The translations under genes were made by a program, and so were the position numbers. This document shows positions 60,555 to 64,000 of a stretch of DNA of 64,000 nt, in pieces. The notes beneath the pieces were generated by a model. It ran no database searches, was not told where the DNA came from, and was given only the letters and a program-made list of their open reading frames with translations. Each line of letters opens with the position of its first letter. Within the stretch, counting starts at the first letter, position 1. The stretch is from Mycolicibacterium chubuense. GTDB taxonomy: Bacteria > Actinomycetota > Actinomycetes > Mycobacteriales > Mycobacteriaceae. The DNA is taken from positions 169,929-233,928 of the forward strand of contig NZ_JYNX01000038.1 in the NCBI RefSeq assembly GCF_001044255.1, given 5' to 3'.

Positions 60555-62105
60555 GTGTTCCACCCGTCGAACCTGTCGCCCGGCATCGGCTTCCTGCTGA
60601 TGCTGGGCTTGGGCGCGTTCATGTTCTTCGTCGCCTACGTCGTGAAGTCGATGGTGAAGAACACCCACGACTTCGTGATCGCCGACCGCCGAATCGGTTT
60701 CGGCTTCGGAGTCGGCTCCGTCATCGCTGTGTGGACCTGGTCGATGGCGGTCATGATGTCGTCGGCGCAGGCCTTCACGTTCGGCACGTCGGGCCTGATC
60801 TGGTTCGTCGTGCCCAATGGGCTGGCGGTCATGCTGATGGTGCCGTTCGCCATCCGGCTGCGCAGGCAGATGCCGGCTGGCTACACGATCGTCGAGTTCA
60901 TCCGCGAACGCTTCCAGAACAAGCCGGCCACCACCATTGCGCTGGTGGCCATGCTGCTGGGTCTGCTCGCCGAGATCTTCATCAACCTGTTCGGCGTCGT
61001 TCTCGTCATGGGCGTGGTGTTCGGGATCAACCCGACCGTGGTACTCATCGTCACCCTGGCGACCGTCACGATCTACTCCTACTTCGGCGGACTGTGGACC
61101 TCGGCGATCACCGCGACGTTCAATACGCTGCTGATCACCGTGCCCGCGGCCATCGTGGTGCTGGCCGTGCTCGCGAAGGTCGGCGGGCCGAGCCTGGTCT
61201 TCCAGAAGGTCGAGGAGGCAGGACCCAACACGCTCAACGCGTTCGACGGTGCGGCTGCCGCGGGCTTCGGGATCTCGCTCTCGCTGGGACTGCTCGCCTC
61301 CACGATGGCCGACCAGACGTTCTGGCAGAAGGCCTGGGCGCTCAAGCCCGCGACGTTGGGACGCACCTTCGTGTGGGCCGGATTGTGGTTCTACCCGATC
61401 CCTATCGTGCTCGGTCTGCTCGGCCTGGTCGGTCTGGGCTATGGCGTGAGCCTCGAGGATCTCGGCGCGGCGGGCCCGGGCGGCGTCGGTCCGTACGTCG
61501 TCAGCCACCTGGGACTGCCCATCGTGCTGATCGCCCTCTACGTCCTGATAATCCTCAACGCCTGCTACTCGTCGATCGACGGTGCCTTCTCGGCGCTGTC
61601 GTCGGTGGTCGCCGTGGACATCCTCAAGCGGGCCAAGCCGGACATCGCGCCCAAGACGCTGTTCCGCTGGACGAAGAGTTCGATCATCATCGCCGGCGTC
61701 ATCGGCGGTATCGTCGTCAGCTCCGGCATCGACTACGTCGAACTCGTCAACACCGTGTACTTCCTCAAGGCAGCGCTCATCATCCCCTTGGCACTGGCCA
61801 TCTTCTGGCGACGGATGACCGCGCTGGCCTTCGTTGCGAGCCTGGTGCTGGCGATCGCGGTCGGCTACCCGGTCCGCGAATACGTCGGCGAACTGCAGGG
61901 AATCATCACCTTGGAGGCGATCTCACTCGTGGCGGCCGTCGGAATCAGCCTGCTGCAGAGGCAGAGCTTCGACTTCGGATCACTGAGCCGCCGCAACTCG
62001 GCGTTGATCGAGTCCGACCACGCCGTCGACTTCGGAGGCGCGATCGTGCCCGAACGTGAGGTCAATAAGGTCACGCAGGATGTCGACCCGGATCCGGTCC
62101 GATGA
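60555..62105 (+). CDS. Sodium:solute symporter (SSS family)
   Basis: A 516-residue transporter with about 13 membrane helices. GTG 60555 is preceded by GGAGG five bases away, and the mature-like start HPSNLSPGIGFLLMLGLG fits. The frame stays open upstream to ATG 60501, which would add the Cys-rich MMCRRRCCGD segment. SSS proteins import organic solutes with sodium. It is the first gene of the operon with a small membrane protein and two LLM monooxygenases, so it probably imports their substrate. Confidence 0.87.
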   Translation: MFHPSNLSPGIGFLLMLGLGAFMFFVAYVVKSMVKNTHDFVIADRRIGFGFGVGSVIAVWTWSMAVMMSSAQAFTFGTSGLIWFVVPNGLAVMLMVPFAIRLRRQMPAGYTIVEFIRERFQNKPATTIALVAMLLGLLAEIFINLFGVVLVMGVVFGINPTVVLIVTLATVTIYSYFGGLWTSAITATFNTLLITVPAAIVVLAVLAKVGGPSLVFQKVEEAGPNTLNAFDGAAAAGFGISLSLGLLASTMADQTFWQKAWALKPATLGRTFVWAGLWFYPIPIVLGLLGLVGLGYGVSLEDLGAAGPGGVGPYVVSHLGLPIVLIALYVLIILNACYSSIDGAFSALSSVVAVDILKRAKPDIAPKTLFRWTKSSIIIAGVIGGIVVSSGIDYVELVNTVYFLKAALIIPLALAIFWRRMTALAFVASLVLAIAVGYPVREYVGELQGIITLEAISLVAAVGISLLQRQSFDFGSLSRRNSALIESDHAVDFGGAIVPEREVNKVTQDVDPDPVR

Positions 62106-62440
62106 TCGCATTCTGGATCGCCGTCGTCGTCGGTGTCCTCGTCGCCGGCGCCTACATCACGTTGGGAGTGCAGGCCTTCGGCCGAGTCCGCCGCGACGTC
62201 CTCGCCGACGCCGCCGCCGGCGACCGCACCGGTCTTCCGTTGAACCCCGATGACGCCCTGCCCGAGGGCGGCTTCACGTGGAAGGCGATCGGCGCGGTGA
62301 TCTTCTCGACGCTCGTCATCGTCCTGCTGGGCGTGAACAGCATCTTCTGGTACCTGCCCCCCATCCTGGCCATCGGCGCAGCAGTCGCCGTCATCACCGC
62401 GTTCCTGGTCGAACGCCGGACGCAGAACGAGAACACATGA
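62102..62440 (+). CDS. Small two-helix membrane protein of the symporter operon
   Basis: A 112-residue protein with two membrane helices (AFWIAVVVGVLVAGAYITLG and IGAVIFSTLVIVLLGVNSIF plus a third hydrophobic stretch) and a charged C-terminus. ATG 62102 overlaps the symporter stop and its stop overlaps the next gene. Small partner proteins next to SSS transporters are known in other systems. Function here is inferred from context only. Confidence 0.75.
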   Translation: MIAFWIAVVVGVLVAGAYITLGVQAFGRVRRDVLADAAAGDRTGLPLNPDDALPEGGFTWKAIGAVIFSTLVIVLLGVNSIFWYLPPILAIGAAVAVITAFLVERRTQNENT

Positions 62441-63756
62441 CGAAGAAGAAGATGCACCTGCTGGGTTTCGTCCAGCACGGTGTGATGAACCACGCGTCGA
62501 CGATGTGGGCACACCCGCGCGACAAGGTGGGGTATCACTGGTCGCGTCCGGAGTACTGGCGCGATCTCGGCCGCACGATGGAGCGCGGCCTGTTCGACGC
62601 GATGTTCATCGCCGACGAGCTCGCGCCCTACACCACCTACAAGGGCAACTCGGATCCCGTCGTGAAGTTCGCGGGTCAGTGTCCGGTGCACGAACCCGCC
62701 AGCGTCGTGCCGATCGTCGGGGCGTTCACCGAACACCTCGGTATCGGCATCACGTTGTCGACGTCCTTCGTGCCGCCGTACATGATGGCCCGTCAGCTCT
62801 CGACGCTCGACCATCTGACCGGTGGCCGCGTCGGCTGGAACATCGTCACCTCGTATTCGAAGAGTGAGTTCCAGGCGATGGGCAAGGAGAACCTGACGCC
62901 GCGCGACAAGCGCTACGAGGTCGTCGAGGAGTACATGCAACTGCTGTACCAGCTGTGGGATTCGTGGGACGACGACGCGATCGTCTACGACCGGGAGAAC
63001 GGCATTTTCGCCGATCCGGCCAAGGTCCGAGAGGTCGACTTCCGGGGTGAGTTCTTCCAGTCGAAGGGCCGTCACTTCGTCGCTCCGTCACCACAGAAGC
63101 GGCCGGTGCTCTGGCAGGCCGGATCCTCGGACCAGGGTCGCGAGTTCGCCGCCAAGCACGCCGAATCGGTGTTCGGCATCTTCCCGACACCCAAGAGCAT
63201 GAGTGCCTATGCCGACGACATCCGTAGCCGCGCCAGCGACGCCGGCCGCGACCCGGAGTCGGTGAAGCTGATCTACGGTCTGCAGACGATCATCGACCGC
63301 GACAAGGGCCGCGCCAACGACCGCTACGCCGAGTTCGTCGAGAAGGTGCAGATCGAGAGTGCCCTGGGGATCCTGTCCGGCCATACCGGATTCGACTTCT
63401 CCACCCTTGATCTCGACGACAACGTCGTCGACGCCGACGTGCAGGGCATCCGCGGACTGTTCGACGCGATCCTGGAGGCCAAGGACGGTGCCCCGGTGAC
63501 GGTTCGCGAGGCCGCGCAGATCTACGGCGTCTCGATGGGCGCACCTGTCGCCGTCGGCACCCCGTCCGACGTCGCCGACCAGATGGAGCAGTATGTCGAC
63601 GAGGGCGGCTGCAACGGCTTCATGATGCTGGCGACCGACACCCCGGGGTGCTTCAACGACATGACCGAGCTACTGGTTCCGGAGTTGCAGCGGCGTGGCC
63701 GCTTCCGGACCCGTTATCCCGGAACGACTCTGCGCGAAAGCCTCCAAGAGTACTGA
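62437..63756 (+). CDS. LLM-class flavin-dependent monooxygenase (NtaA/SnaA/DszA type)
   Basis: A 439-residue protein starting [19 protein letters not shown]. Features: [60 protein letters not shown] and [20 protein letters not shown]. It belongs with the two paralogues at 45-48 kb. ATG 62437 overlaps the small membrane protein stop (ATGA). Substrate is presumably what the upstream symporter brings in. Confidence 0.88.
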   Translation: MTKKKMHLLGFVQHGVMNHASTMWAHPRDKVGYHWSRPEYWRDLGRTMERGLFDAMFIADELAPYTTYKGNSDPVVKFAGQCPVHEPASVVPIVGAFTEHLGIGITLSTSFVPPYMMARQLSTLDHLTGGRVGWNIVTSYSKSEFQAMGKENLTPRDKRYEVVEEYMQLLYQLWDSWDDDAIVYDRENGIFADPAKVREVDFRGEFFQSKGRHFVAPSPQKRPVLWQAGSSDQGREFAAKHAESVFGIFPTPKSMSAYADDIRSRASDAGRDPESVKLIYGLQTIIDRDKGRANDRYAEFVEKVQIESALGILSGHTGFDFSTLDLDDNVVDADVQGIRGLFDAILEAKDGAPVTVREAAQIYGVSMGAPVAVGTPSDVADQMEQYVDEGGCNGFMMLATDTPGCFNDMTELLVPELQRRGRFRTRYPGTTLRESLQEY

Positions 63757-63757
63757 G

Positions 63758-64000
63758 GTGAAGAAGGCCCACTTCCTGGCGTTCCTGCAACACGGCGTCA
63801 GCAGTCACTCGGTGGGCATGTGGCGCCACCCGCTCGACAAGGTCGGCTATGACTACGCCTCGCCGAAGTACTGGCAGCACATGGCCCGCACCATGGAGCG
63901 GGGGTTGTTCGACGCCATCTTCCTCGCCGACGAACTTCGAGTACTCGCTCCAGTTCATCCCGAACTGGAACTCCTGCACGATGCCCGTGGCGACACCGAG
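63758..64000 (+). CDS. LLM-class monooxygenase, N-terminal part, possibly frameshifted
   Basis: Starts at GTG 63758, one base after the preceding stop, and reads [20 protein letters not shown] and [15 protein letters not shown], close to the preceding paralogue. After about 63937 the frame stays open to the edge but its third-position GC falls to about 50 percent (11 of 22 codons), while the +1 frame has about 95 percent and reads [20 protein letters not shown]. This suggests an indel near 63929-63938. The gene is cut by the window edge, so it cannot be judged further. Confidence 0.7.
   Translation, partial: MKKAHFLAFLQHGVSSHSVGMWRHPLDKVGYDYASPKYWQHMARTMERGLFDAIFLADELRVLAPVHPELELLHDARGDTE

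Overview
The window looks like a chromosomal segment of a Mycobacterium (Mycolicibacterium-type rapid grower): very GC-rich, many GTG starts, 1-8 bp gene overlaps, and the order mycobactin cluster - hemW - sirA/cysH/chelatase - cysA/W/T/subI - GH15 trehalase, which matches the M. tuberculosis mbt to Rv2402 neighbourhood from memory. I see no rRNA, tRNA, IS element, prophage or CRISPR array. The mycobacterial assignment is inference from gene content.

Layout. (a) 1-8358: mycobactin genes mbtD (cut by the window edge), mbtC, mbtT, mbtB on the minus strand and divergent mbtA on plus, with two tandem IdeR-type boxes between mbtB and mbtA. (b) 8359-19334: an accessory block between mbtA and the conserved genes. 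It has a P450, an aromatic-hydroxylase-type FAD monooxygenase, a FAH-fold hydrolase and a two-module VOC dioxygenase in one overlapping operon, then an acyltransferase and a 1,696-residue KS-AT-DH/TH-KR-ACP polyketide synthase. The synthase has the domain order and motifs of bacterial 6-methylsalicylate synthases and starts just below a good IdeR box. My main hypothesis is that it supplies 6-methylsalicylate as the aryl cap of mycobactin. (c) 19388-28567: an NTF2-like protein, an LLM oxidoreductase, hemW, an SDR, then a sulfate-reduction operon (sirA-cysH-sirohydrochlorin chelatase) led by a polycysteine leader ORF, then two CBS/DUF21 membrane proteins. (d) 28568-33398: a CsoR/CstR-type repressor gene behind three copies of its likely operator, and the sulfate ABC transporter operon, also led by a polycysteine leader ORF. 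(e) 33487-40081: trehalase, a standalone ANTAR protein, a TetR-P450 pair with a long palindrome over the tetR start, an APC permease and an HD-domain protein.

(f) 40069-64000 is dominated by genes of organosulfur-type desulfurisation: three SfnB/DszC-like flavoproteins, LLM monooxygenases at 45.2-47.9 kb, 57.6-58.6 kb and 62.4-64.0 kb, a glutamine-synthetase-like ligase, an APC permease with a frameshift, and an SSS symporter with a small membrane partner. In the middle (49689-56372) is a six-gene coupled operon: a GntR regulator, an AprB-like ferredoxin, a solute-binding lipoprotein fused to a NosL-like domain, an ABC permease and ATPase, and an AprA/fumarate-reductase-like flavoprotein fused to HEAT repeats. 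I do not recognise it as a characterised system. Together the window pairs iron-limitation genes (a, b) with sulfur supply (c, d, f): sulfate uptake and reduction under cysteine control, and scavenging of organic sulfur when sulfate is short.
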